A stretch of DNA of 64,000 bases from Lacipirellula limnantheis (GTDB lineage: Bacteria; Planctomycetota; Planctomycetia; Pirellulales; Lacipirellulaceae), in contig NZ_CP036339.1 in NCBI RefSeq assembly GCF_007746075.1, forward strand, positions 806,001-870,000, given 5' to 3'. Below the pieces are notes generated by a model that was given only the letters and a program-made list of their open reading frames with translations, was not told the DNA's origin and did not search any database. Position numbers and translations under genes: made by a program. Positions within the stretch are counted from its first letter, which is position 1; every line of letters begins with the position of its first letter. This document shows positions 54,482-62,967 of this stretch, piece by piece.

Positions 54482-57400
54482 GTGTCGGAAGCCGACCGCC
54501 AACCCCCGACGATTCCCGGATACACGCTGACGACGCGCCTCGGCGCTGGCGGCTACGGCGAAGTCTGGCTAGCGCATGCGCCGGGCGGGCTTACCAAGGC
54601 GGTAAAAATCATCTTCGGGGCGTTCGATGGTCGCCGCGCCGAGCTCGAACTCCGCTCGTTGCACCGCATCAAGATGGTGCGGCATCCGTTCTTGCTGTCG
54701 CTTGAGCGCATCGAAGTCGTGGACAATCGACTCGCCATCGTCACGGAATTGGCCGACTCTAGCTTGAAGGACCGGTTTGACGAATGCCGCCATGGCGGCC
54801 AGACCGGAGTCCCGCGGGGGGAGTTGCTTGGTTACTTACGCGACGCCGCAGACGCGCTCGACTTCCTCAGCACGCGACATTCGCTGCAGCACCTCGACGT
54901 CAAGCCCGAGAACCTGCTTATCGTCGGGGGTCATATCAAGGTCGCCGACTTTGGGCTCGTGAAGGAAGTGGGCCGAACGCAGGCCTCGTTGGTCGGCGGG
55001 CTCACGCCGCTCTACTCCTCGCCCGAAGTCTTTCAGGGGACGCCGGGAGCCCGCAGCGATCAGTACAGTCTGGCGGTCGTCTACCAGGAAATGCTGACGG
55101 GGATAGCGCCGTTCGCCGGTCTTACCGCGGCGGAGCTCACCATCCAGCATTTGCAGAGCGAACCGGACTTGGCGTCGCTGCCGATGCAAGATCGGTTTGT
55201 GATTGCCCGCGCATTAGCGAAGAATCCGACGCAACGCTTCGCCAGCTGCACCGAGATGGTTGACGCCCTGTTCGCGGCGACCGTCGCGGACGAGCCGGCC
55301 TCTGCCGCGAACGCCGAAGAGCCCCAACGGTCGTTCGACGATTGCGTCTCGGCTTTCCCCGATCGCCGCGCCGAACCCCGTCCTGGGCCGGTCGCCGAAT
55401 TCCTGGACGAACGTGTCCACGCCGACGGCGGCCGAGGAACGGCTGTGCTCTGGAGTGCAGCGGAGAACGACGGACCGCCGACTCGACAAACGATCGCGCT
55501 CTCTAACGAGGCGGATGCGTTTCGGGCGCCGCCGACGGCAGTGATTGGCGTCGGCGGACTCGCCGGCCGGGTGATGCGGCAGCTACGCTCGCGACTGGCC
55601 CGCGAAGTGGGAGACGATCATCGCGAGGCGGTCGCGATGCTGCTGCTCGACAGCGACTCCCGGGGGATCTCTGCAGCGGTGCAAGGCAATGATCGCACGG
55701 CGCTTCGTCCTGATGAAACGGTGACGTTACCGCTGCGAAGGCCGCAGGAGTATCGCGAAGATTCAGCGCTGTTGATGCGCTGGTTGAGCCGCCGCTGGCT
55801 CTACAACATTCCGAAGTCGTTGCGCACGGAGGGTCTTCGTCCTCTGGGACGGTTGGCCTTCGTCGATCATTCGCGGCAAATTGGCGAACGCCTTCGCTTG
55901 ACGCTCGATCGTGCACGACGCGGCGCTGAAACGAGCGAGGCGCCGACGCCCACTGCCGACGCCTCAACAAATCAGCTTCGCGTCTACGTCGTCGCCGGCG
56001 TTTCAGGCGGCACTGGCAGCGGGATGTCGCTCGACGTCGGTTACGCCGTGCGCGCGATGGCGGCAAAGCAAGGTCTCGACGACGTCGAAGTGATCGGCCT
56101 CTTTCTACATGCGACGGGCCGCGACGCCCAACAGAATGATCTAGCGAAGGTGAATTCGTTCGCCTGGTTGCGCGAATACAATCACTACCACCGGGCAAAC
56201 GGCGTCTATCCAGGCGACGAAGGCTGCGGTCTGCCCGCGTTCGCTCCAGGAAAGAAGGCGTTCGACGCCGCTTACTTCCTCGATTTGGGCGTCGCCGTCG
56301 ACGACGACGCACTCAACGCCGCCGCCAGCGAGGTTGCGGAGTATCTCTACCTCGACGCGGCGACGCCGGCGCAGCAGTTTTTCTCAGCCTGCCGCGCGGG
56401 CGAGACCAACGACGACTACGCCCCGCTTCGCAGCTTCATGTTGTCGACGGCCTCAGCGGCCGACGATCGAGCGATTCACGCCGCGGCGATCTCGATCTGT
56501 CGCGCCGTGCTGATGGAATACCTGGGATGCGGTCCGACTCGGAGCGACGCACTGCCGGCGGCTGAAGCGATCGACCTCGCGACGCTCGCCGGGCGAACGC
56601 GCGAAGCGATTGAAACTCTACTGGCGTCAAAAGCTACGCCAGCGGCGGCCGAGCCCTTTCAGTTGGGCGCCTTCATCCGCGCCGTCGACGAGGACTTCGC
56701 AGCGCCCGACGAGCGGCCTGGCACTTTTGTCGCGGGTTGTTCGCTAAGGGAAATCACTGGCGGCGTTGCTGCTGAAATGGCTGACACTCTGACGGCCAGC
56801 ATACTGCACCAGGTCGACGAACGCGGCGCGCGGCTCGCCGGCGCCACGGGAATGCTCGAAAGTTCGCGGCAACGTTTGCAGCAGCTTGGGGCGGAATCAA
56901 CAAAGCTGGCCGGCGGCATTGCCCAGCAGGCCGTCGCCGCGACCGCCCAGCTCGACCGCTGGCAACGCGAGCGGTCGACGTCCGAAGCAACCATCGCCCG
57001 CGAGCGGGAGTTCGGCGAAGCCTACCGGCGGCTGCGCATCGATCAGCACGCCATGTTGGCCGCCGCGGCTGTCGCGCGCCGACTCTCCTCGGAACTGCGC
57101 ACGATTGGGGATCGGCTCGGAGAGTTCGGACGGCAGGTCAAAGGATTCGTTCACCAGTTTCCGCAAACCGCGGCGATTCAGGGGAGCGATCCTTTCGCGG
57201 CTGCCGTCATTGAACAACTGCCGCACCTCGCTGCGACAGTTGACGCGCAGCTGGATGAACGGTTCACGACGCCAATGGGCGGGTTGATGGCCGTAGCGAT
57301 GGGCAGCCCCCGCGTCCGCGAGCAGCTCGGCGCCGAGCTGCTACGCTTGGCAACTTGGTCCGCCGAGCAACTCGCCACGAGTCCGGCGTTACTAGCGGCC

Positions 57401-57793
57401 GTGGCTCTGCCGACGGCTAGCGACGGCGGCGGCGAATTGATCGATGGCGTGAGATTGCCCGCAGTGCCTTGCGCGGGGGGTAAGTTCGCGGTCCTGGAGA
57501 CCCACCCCGCTACGAACGGCTCCGCGGAATGGGAATCGACTCCGCAGCTCGCCAAGCTAGCGGGGGTCGGCTCCCAGGCCGTCCGCTGTTGCGAAACGTG
57601 GAGCCTCTCGTTGCCGCGCGTGGCCATGAGCTTGATCGATAGTCGCCGCGAATGCATTGAATTTGCCGATCGCGTCAGCAGCCGCTGTGACGTCGCCTGG
57701 ATGCCCTTAAGCGTTGAGGAGGCGCCGTTGCGAGTCGTCGCCCCAGCGTTCCCAGTAGAAGCAACTCCGATGACAATGACGCAGGTTCTATAG
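54482..57793 (+). CDS. Serine/threonine kinase fused to a tubulin/FtsZ-like GTPase
   Basis: An 1103-residue protein starting at a GTG with AGGA seven bases upstream. The kinase domain (about 12-265) has GAGGYGEV (21-28), AVKI (Lys42), HLDVKPENLL (Asp139, Lys141, Asn144), ADFGLVKE (Asp156-Phe-Gly158) and SPEVF. The catalytic loop has Leu instead of Arg before Asp139, so it is a non-RD kinase. A linker (265-350) leads to a tubulin-like GTPase region: GVGGLAGRVMRQL (356-368) as the first nucleotide loop, LLLDSDSRG (387-395), and the tubulin signature GVSGGTGSGM (506-515), the GGTGSG glycine loop. About 783-890 form a coiled-coil-like helix. No membrane segment is visible. It sits between the AAA and FHA-EAL genes. 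Confidence 0.88.
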   Translation: MSEADRQPPTIPGYTLTTRLGAGGYGEVWLAHAPGGLTKAVKIIFGAFDGRRAELELRSLHRIKMVRHPFLLSLERIEVVDNRLAIVTELADSSLKDRFDECRHGGQTGVPRGELLGYLRDAADALDFLSTRHSLQHLDVKPENLLIVGGHIKVADFGLVKEVGRTQASLVGGLTPLYSSPEVFQGTPGARSDQYSLAVVYQEMLTGIAPFAGLTAAELTIQHLQSEPDLASLPMQDRFVIARALAKNPTQRFASCTEMVDALFAATVADEPASAANAEEPQRSFDDCVSAFPDRRAEPRPGPVAEFLDERVHADGGRGTAVLWSAAENDGPPTRQTIALSNEADAFRAPPTAVIGVGGLAGRVMRQLRSRLAREVGDDHREAVAMLLLDSDSRGISAAVQGNDRTALRPDETVTLPLRRPQEYREDSALLMRWLSRRWLYNIPKSLRTEGLRPLGRLAFVDHSRQIGERLRLTLDRARRGAETSEAPTPTADASTNQLRVYVVAGVSGGTGSGMSLDVGYAVRAMAAKQGLDDVEVIGLFLHATGRDAQQNDLAKVNSFAWLREYNHYHRANGVYPGDEGCGLPAFAPGKKAFDAAYFLDLGVAVDDDALNAAASEVAEYLYLDAATPAQQFFSACRAGETNDDYAPLRSFMLSTASAADDRAIHAAAISICRAVLMEYLGCGPTRSDALPAAEAIDLATLAGRTREAIETLLASKATPAAAEPFQLGAFIRAVDEDFAAPDERPGTFVAGCSLREITGGVAAEMADTLTASILHQVDERGARLAGATGMLESSRQRLQQLGAESTKLAGGIAQQAVAATAQLDRWQRERSTSEATIAREREFGEAYRRLRIDQHAMLAAAAVARRLSSELRTIGDRLGEFGRQVKGFVHQFPQTAAIQGSDPFAAAVIEQLPHLAATVDAQLDERFTTPMGGLMAVAMGSPRVREQLGAELLRLATWSAEQLATSPALLAAVALPTASDGGGELIDGVRLPAVPCAGGKFAVLETHPATNGSAEWESTPQLAKLAGVGSQAVRCCETWSLSLPRVAMSLIDSRRECIEFADRVSSRCDVAWMPLSVEEAPLRVVAPAFPVEATPMTMTQVL

Positions 57794-57806
57794 ACTCATC
57801 ACACGC

Positions 57807-58967
57807 ATGTCCCTCTCCACTTTTTCATCGACGAATGAAGCGACCTGGGCGCTCACGGGGCAGCTGGGCGCCGACCAAGCAGCGCGCAGCGTCGCAATCG
57901 ACGGCTCGCCGTTCGTCATCGGCCGCGGAACCAACGCCTCGTTGTCAGTCGTCAGTCCCACTGTATCGGGCAGCCACGTCGAATTACGCATGGAGACGGG
58001 CGGGCTGTGGGCCAGAGACCTCGGCAGCACAAACGGCACGTTCGTCAACGGAATTCGCATTATAGGCGAAGCAGAGCTCAGGCCGGGCGACCTCCTGCAG
58101 ATCGCTGAGATCGTTCTTCGCGTCGGCGTTCAGCGCGGGCAGGTCGACTGCAAGACAATCGCCGACGACTCGACCGACCAGGCGCTCGCGATGATTCAAT
58201 TCGACAAGTTGATCGCCGAGCGGGCGGTGCTGCCGCACTATCAGCCGATCGTCGAGACGTCGACGCGAGAAACCGTCGGCTTCGAAGTCTTGGCGCGCAG
58301 CGTTCTGTTCGGGCTGGGGACGCCGCACGCCATGTTTTCAGCCGCGTCATTGCTCGACCTCGAAGGCGAACTGAGCCGGCTGCTGCGCGACGAGGGCGTG
58401 CGGCTCGCGGCGGCGCTGCCCGCCAATCCGCTAGTGTTTCTCAATACTCATCCGGCGGAATTGCAGGATCAGGCACAGTTGGAATGTTCGCTCCGCGAGC
58501 TGCGCCGAGCGTTCCCCTCGACGGCGCTCGTGCTGGAGATCCATGAAGCCGCGGCGACGAGCGTAAATCAGATGCGTTCACTACGCGGCGTGCTCAACGA
58601 ATTGGAAATGCAGCTTGCCTACGACGATTTCGGCGCCGGGCAAGCAAGGCTCGCCGAGCTTGGCGATTGCCCTCCCGATTATCTTAAGTTTGATATCCAG
58701 CTGGTCCGCGGCATCGATAGCGCCAGCCTGGAACGGCAACGGATGCTCGGCAGCCTGGTCCGCATTGCCGCCGACCTCGGGATCGTGAGTCTGGCTGAAG
58801 GGATCGAAACGGCCGAAGAACACCGCGTTTGTCGTCGGCTTGGGTTTGTCTACGGCCAAGGGTTCTATTACGGCACGCCGGCAGCGGCTGCAACTTTCCA
58901 AACGGAGGCGTCGCGGGTCACGCCATGCGCGACTATATGCCCGCGGCTGGGCGACATGTATTCTTAG
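57807..58967 (+). CDS. FHA-EAL protein (phosphothreonine reader fused to c-di-GMP phosphodiesterase)
   Basis: A 386-residue protein starting 13 bases after the kinase-tubulin stop. The FHA domain (about 25-105) has FVIGRGTN (Arg40), SGSHVEL (Ser56-His57) and DLGSTNGTFVNG, the full phosphopeptide-binding set. The EAL domain (about 130-370) keeps the residues needed for hydrolysis of c-di-GMP: Glu160 in FEVLAR, Asn213, Glu244 in LEIHE, Asp273-Asp274 in AYDDFGAG, Lys294, Glu331 in AEGIET and Gln351. The protein should therefore bind a phosphothreonine, possibly made by the upstream kinase, and lower c-di-GMP locally. No GGDEF domain or membrane segment is present. Confidence 0.92.
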   Translation: MSLSTFSSTNEATWALTGQLGADQAARSVAIDGSPFVIGRGTNASLSVVSPTVSGSHVELRMETGGLWARDLGSTNGTFVNGIRIIGEAELRPGDLLQIAEIVLRVGVQRGQVDCKTIADDSTDQALAMIQFDKLIAERAVLPHYQPIVETSTRETVGFEVLARSVLFGLGTPHAMFSAASLLDLEGELSRLLRDEGVRLAAALPANPLVFLNTHPAELQDQAQLECSLRELRRAFPSTALVLEIHEAAATSVNQMRSLRGVLNELEMQLAYDDFGAGQARLAELGDCPPDYLKFDIQLVRGIDSASLERQRMLGSLVRIAADLGIVSLAEGIETAEEHRVCRRLGFVYGQGFYYGTPAAAATFQTEASRVTPCATICPRLGDMYS

Positions 58968-59014
58968 GGGATTGCCGCACGTTTCCATGAAGCGGTTCGC
59001 CCAGAGGATCTTCG

Positions 59015-60268
59015 ATGAAGCCCCGATCGCTGTTTGCCTTGGTAGGACTGTTGCTGTTTGCGAATCGAGCGCTGGCCCAGCCGGCGATTGATCCGGCCGA
59101 GGGACGCCCCGTCGTCAAGTGGGAGGACGCCCGATCGGTCGTCGGGCAGACGGCGTTCGTCTGCGGCAAAGTCATTGGCGTCCCCAAGGTGGGAAAGATC
59201 ACGTTCATTAACTTTGATGCACAACGGCCCGTCCGCTTCGCGGGCGTGATCTTCGACGACAAGCTGACGAATTTTCCAAAGCCGCCGGCCGAGATGTACA
59301 ACGGCAAGATCGTGAAAATCAGCGGCACGGTCTCGCTGTTCAAGGACCAGCCGCAGATCGTCGTGACGACTCCCGCCCAGATCGAAGTCCTCGACGCGAT
59401 GCCGACGCTAGTTCCGCCCAGGAAATCGACGGGCGCCATGGCGAAGCCGGGCGAGGTCGTCGTCGCGGCGTACAACATTCTCAATTTGTTTGACGAGCAC
59501 GACGATCCTTACAAGGAAGACGAAGGAACGCCCGCCAAACCGCGGGCGGAACTCGAGCGTCTGGCCAAAAGCATTCGGGAACTCAACGCGGACGTGATCG
59601 CCGTCGAAGAAGTCGAGAATCGCTTTTATCTCGAACGCTTCGTCAATGTCTTTCTGCCCGAAATGGGCTACCGCGACGTCGTCCTGTTCGAGGGGAACGA
59701 CGGCCGCGGCATCGACGTCGGGCTCATCTCGCGCGTCCCTGTCGGCGAAGTCCGCTCACGGCGCCATTTGCGCTTCGCGGGACATGGCGGCGGCGAAGCG
59801 AGGTTCAATCGCGACGTCCTTGCGGTGACGTTGGAACCGAAAGACGCCGAGCCGTTCGAAGTATGGGTGGTCCACCTCAAGAGCAACTCGGGCGGGCGAG
59901 AAGAGGCCGAGCCAATTCGCTTAGCCGAAGCCCGTGAACTGCGCCGGTTGCTCGACGAGGCGCTGACCGAGGATCCTGATGCGCGCATCATCGTCACCGG
60001 CGACTTCAACGACACTCCTGAGAGCGAGACGATGAAGACGATCGTCGGCGCCGGGACGAACGCCCTCTGGTCGGCCGGCAGCGATTTGCATGATCCCGCA
60101 GCCGTTTCGTACAATCAGGGCGAGTTCCGCTCGGTGATCGACTTCATGCTTTGCTCCCCGGCGATGCAGAAGAAGTACGTCAAGGGATCGTTCCAAATTC
60201 CGCAGGGCGCGGTGGAAACAACCGGTTCCGATCACAATCCGATCAAGGCGACGTTCCAACTGAACTGA
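59015..60268 (+). CDS. Secreted EEP protein with N-terminal OB-fold-like domain
   Basis: A 417-residue protein with AGAGGA six bases before the ATG and a signal peptide 1-21 (Ala-Leu-Ala). Residues 38-125 resemble the OB-fold of YhcR/NucH-type secreted nucleases (DARSVVGQTAFVCGKVIGVP, VKISGTVSLFKDQPQIVV). The EEP domain begins at about 148 with AAYNILNLFDEHDD (Asn154), then VIAVEEVEN, VVHLKSNSGGREEAE, VTGDFNDTPES, VIDFMLCS and GSDHNPIKATF, a complete catalytic set. It is the fourth EEP gene of the window and the only one with an OB-fold. No dockerin or PEP-CTERM tail is present, so it should be soluble outside the cytoplasm. Confidence 0.88.
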   Translation: MKPRSLFALVGLLLFANRALAQPAIDPAEGRPVVKWEDARSVVGQTAFVCGKVIGVPKVGKITFINFDAQRPVRFAGVIFDDKLTNFPKPPAEMYNGKIVKISGTVSLFKDQPQIVVTTPAQIEVLDAMPTLVPPRKSTGAMAKPGEVVVAAYNILNLFDEHDDPYKEDEGTPAKPRAELERLAKSIRELNADVIAVEEVENRFYLERFVNVFLPEMGYRDVVLFEGNDGRGIDVGLISRVPVGEVRSRRHLRFAGHGGGEARFNRDVLAVTLEPKDAEPFEVWVVHLKSNSGGREEAEPIRLAEARELRRLLDEALTEDPDARIIVTGDFNDTPESETMKTIVGAGTNALWSAGSDLHDPAAVSYNQGEFRSVIDFMLCSPAMQKKYVKGSFQIPQGAVETTGSDHNPIKATFQLN

Positions 60269-60508
60269 TCGGTCTGCGGCGGTCGGTTTTTACTAACGAC
60301 GGGTGGACGCGGACGAAGGCGCTAGTCGGCTCGCGCAGGCCCGCTCACGCAGAGAACCTCGCGCTTGCGCAGTCGCGGCGTGGCGATGCGCAAATCTTTG
60401 CCGCGCACCGGCCAGTTCCATCGCCGGCGCGGCGAACCTGGATAGAATTGAGGCAGGCCGCCATTCTACCGCAATCCGCGGCGGTCCGATTTGCCGTTGG
60501 AACAGTGC

Positions 60509-61549
60509 ATGCTCAATTCGCTAGATCGCCCAAAGTCATACTGGATGCGTTGGCTGGCTCTATTCTTCGCCGTAGCCATGGGGCTTAGCTCATCGTCGAA
60601 TTGCGACGCCCAGTACATCAACGGCATTGATGTTTCGAACTACCAGGGGAATGTCAATTGGACTTCGGTCAAGAACGCTGGCGTCCCGTTTGCGTTCTGC
60701 AAGGCGACCGAAGGGGTGGATTTCATCGACGCCAAGTTTACGCAGAACATGACCAACGCGAGCGCCGCAGGCGTTTATATCAGTCCTTACCACTTCGGGC
60801 GGATCAACAGCAACATCTCGAATCCAAACGACGCCATTGACGAGGCGAACGACTTTGTCGACGCCATCGCCCCGTAATATGCGCAGCCGGGCCGGTTCTT
60901 ACGGCCGGTGCTCGACGTTGAGAATACGCCCTACGCAAATACCGTGGCCAACCTCGCCACGAATAAAGCTTATATCTCCGAATGGGTTCGCGACTTTATT
61001 GGAGTCGTGGAGAGCCGCCTCGGCTTCGCACCGATTATCTACTGCAACACAAGCTTCGCGACGAGCTTGCTCGAATCCAATCTTAACCAGTACGACTTAT
61101 GGGTCGCTAACTACAATTACGCTCCGCCCAGCATTCCGCCCGCGTCAATTGACGGCGTCTGGAACGGATGGGACTTTTGGCAGTACACAGATTCAGGCAG
61201 CGTTTCGGGCATCACTGGTAACGTCGATCGCAACGTTTACCAAGGGACGATGGAGGAGCTGCTCGCCGAGTTCCTTGCCGTGCCGCCGACCGGCGACTTC
61301 AACGACGATGGCGCCGTCAATGGCGCCGATCTATTGATTTGGCAGCGAAATCTGGGACGCACCTCGGGCGTATCGCTGGCCGTGGGCGACGCTAACGGCG
61401 ACAAAGCGGTGAACGCGGCAGATCTCGACATTTGGAAGGCCGGATTCGCTCCCGCGAGCGTGATGTTGGCAAGCGGCGCCGTGCCCGAACCTGCGGCCGC
61501 CACGTTGGCCTTATTCGCGGGAGCTTTGCTAGTGCGTCGTCGCCGCTAG
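60509..61549 (+). pseudogene. GH25 lysozyme with dockerin-like repeat and PEP-CTERM, broken by an in-frame TAA
   Basis: Two frames separated only by one in-frame TAA (60875-60877) read as one protein of about 346 residues. The first part has a signal peptide and the GH25 start YINGIDVSNYQGNVNW, AFCKATEGVDF and YHFGR. After the TAA the same frame continues YAQPGRFLRPVLDVENTPYA (catalytic Asp-x-Glu), FAPIIYCNTSF, DLWVANYN, WQYTDSG and DRNVYQG, then a dockerin-like repeat (DFNDDGAVNGADLLIWQR) and PEP-CTERM (VPEPAAATLALFAG, final RRRR). A CAA to TAA change would explain the break. The first fragment lacks the catalytic residues and the second lacks a signal peptide, so the gene is probably inactive unless the stop is read through or is a sequence error. 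Confidence 0.85.
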
Positions 61550-61589
61550 ACGCGGCCGAAGCCGACCGTTGCACACTGAACTGCGTTCG

Positions 61590-62873
61590 CTAGTTGAGAG
61601 AAAGAACGCCAGCGACGAGACGATCGACTTCTTCTTCGGTCGTATAGCAGGCGCACCCCGCGCGGATGAGGCCTTCAGGGGCCAGGCCGAGACGTTCGAC
61701 GACCGTCATCGCATAGAAATCGCCGTGAGAGACGAAGACTCCCTGCTCCGCCAGACGGCGGGCAGCTTCACTCGACGGGACGCCGGCGACGGTGAAGGAA
61801 AGAGTCGAGGTCCTGGCAGCGTCAGGTTGCGGACCATAGAGCGTGACGCCATCGATCGCGGCGAGTCCCCTCCACATGCGTTCCAGCAGTGTCATGCTCC
61901 GCTCGTGAAGTTCGTCGAACGATCGCTGGAGCCGCTCGCGACGCTCGCCGACGTCGCCGGCGAGCGACGTGATGAAGTTGATCGCCGCTTCGGAGCCGGC
62001 GATGCCCTCGTGGTTGAGCGTCCCCGTCTCGGCCCGCTCGGGCGCGAGATTCGACGCCGGCGCCACCTTCGCGTAGGGCAGCGACTCGAGCACAGCCCGG
62101 CGCGCATACATCACGCCGACGTGCGGCCCGTAGAATTTGTACGCTGAGCAAGTAAGAAAGTCGCAGCCGATCGCCTTCACGTCCGCCAGTTGATGATGAG
62201 CGAAATGGACGGCGTCGACGAACGTCAGGGCGCCGACGCTGCGTGCCAGCAGCGCCGCGCGCGTGACGTCGTTGATCGTGCCGAGCGCATTCGACGCGGC
62301 GCCGATCGCGATGAGCTTCGTCCGCGGCGTCACTTTCGTTGCGAAGTCTTCCCAGTCGAGCGTTCCTGACGCCGCGTTCATGCGTACCACTCGCAGCGTC
62401 ACGCCGCGCTCACGGGCGAGCGCCTCCCACGGTCCGACGTTGGCGTGATGATCGAGCTCCGTGACCACGATCTCGTCGCCCGGCGCGAGAGTCATGCCGA
62501 TCGCTCGCGAGGTGTGGAATGCCAGCGTGGTCGCGTTCGCGCCGAAATAAATCTCGTCCGGCGCCGCATTCAGAAAGTCGGCCATCGCCTGCCGGGCTCG
62601 CGCGAGCATCGCGTCGGTCTCGGCGCTCGATGGGTAGTTCCAGTGGGTGTTCGCGTTGTGATGGTAGAGGTAGTCGACCATCGCCTCGGCCACGGCACGG
62701 GGCGTTTGCGTGCCGCCCGGGCCGTCGAAATAAGCGACCGGGCGGCCATTGTGCCTTCGCTCCAGAGCGGGGAATTGGGCGCGGATTTCAGCGGTCGAGG
62801 GGAATGAATCCCGGCCCGCAGTAGCAACGGTAGGGCGTAGCGCGGCGGCGGAGCGACTCATCGGCGTGATCAT
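61590..62873 (-). CDS. PLP-dependent cysteine-desulfurase-like aminotransferase (class V)
   Basis: A 427-residue fold-type I PLP enzyme. Early motifs are VAYFDGPGGTQTPRAVAEAM and NTHWNYPSSAETDAML; the cofactor site has Asp220 and His223 in FVDAVHFAHHQ and the Schiff-base lysine Lys246 in CSAYKFYGPH. The end reads GLIRAGCACYTTEEEVDRLV, similar to the RVSFALYNTEEEID motif of SufS/CsdA, where Arg binds the substrate carboxylate. It fits the VC1184-like cysteine-desulfurase-like subfamily more than true SufS, because no suf genes are near; desulfurase, lyase or kynureninase-like activity are all possible. It is convergent with the GH25 pseudogene and probably cytoplasmic. Confidence 0.85.
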   Translation of the reverse strand: MITPMSRSAAALRPTVATAGRDSFPSTAEIRAQFPALERRHNGRPVAYFDGPGGTQTPRAVAEAMVDYLYHHNANTHWNYPSSAETDAMLARARQAMADFLNAAPDEIYFGANATTLAFHTSRAIGMTLAPGDEIVVTELDHHANVGPWEALARERGVTLRVVRMNAASGTLDWEDFATKVTPRTKLIAIGAASNALGTINDVTRAALLARSVGALTFVDAVHFAHHQLADVKAIGCDFLTCSAYKFYGPHVGVMYARRAVLESLPYAKVAPASNLAPERAETGTLNHEGIAGSEAAINFITSLAGDVGERRERLQRSFDELHERSMTLLERMWRGLAAIDGVTLYGPQPDAARTSTLSFTVAGVPSSEAARRLAEQGVFVSHGDFYAMTVVERLGLAPEGLIRAGCACYTTEEEVDRLVAGVLSLN

Positions 62874-62967
62874 CCAGCAAGAGAGGTCGGAGCGGCGCTA
62901 GTTTACTGCTCGCTTTTGGCTTACGCTATCGGCAGTCGCCAGTCTCATCACCATTGGAGTCGGAACA

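Noticed and set aside
53137..58967. Anti-phage defence island
   Set aside because: No nuclease, restriction, reverse transcriptase or toxin domain is present in the three genes; a cytoskeletal or signalling role fits the visible domains better, though defence is not excluded.
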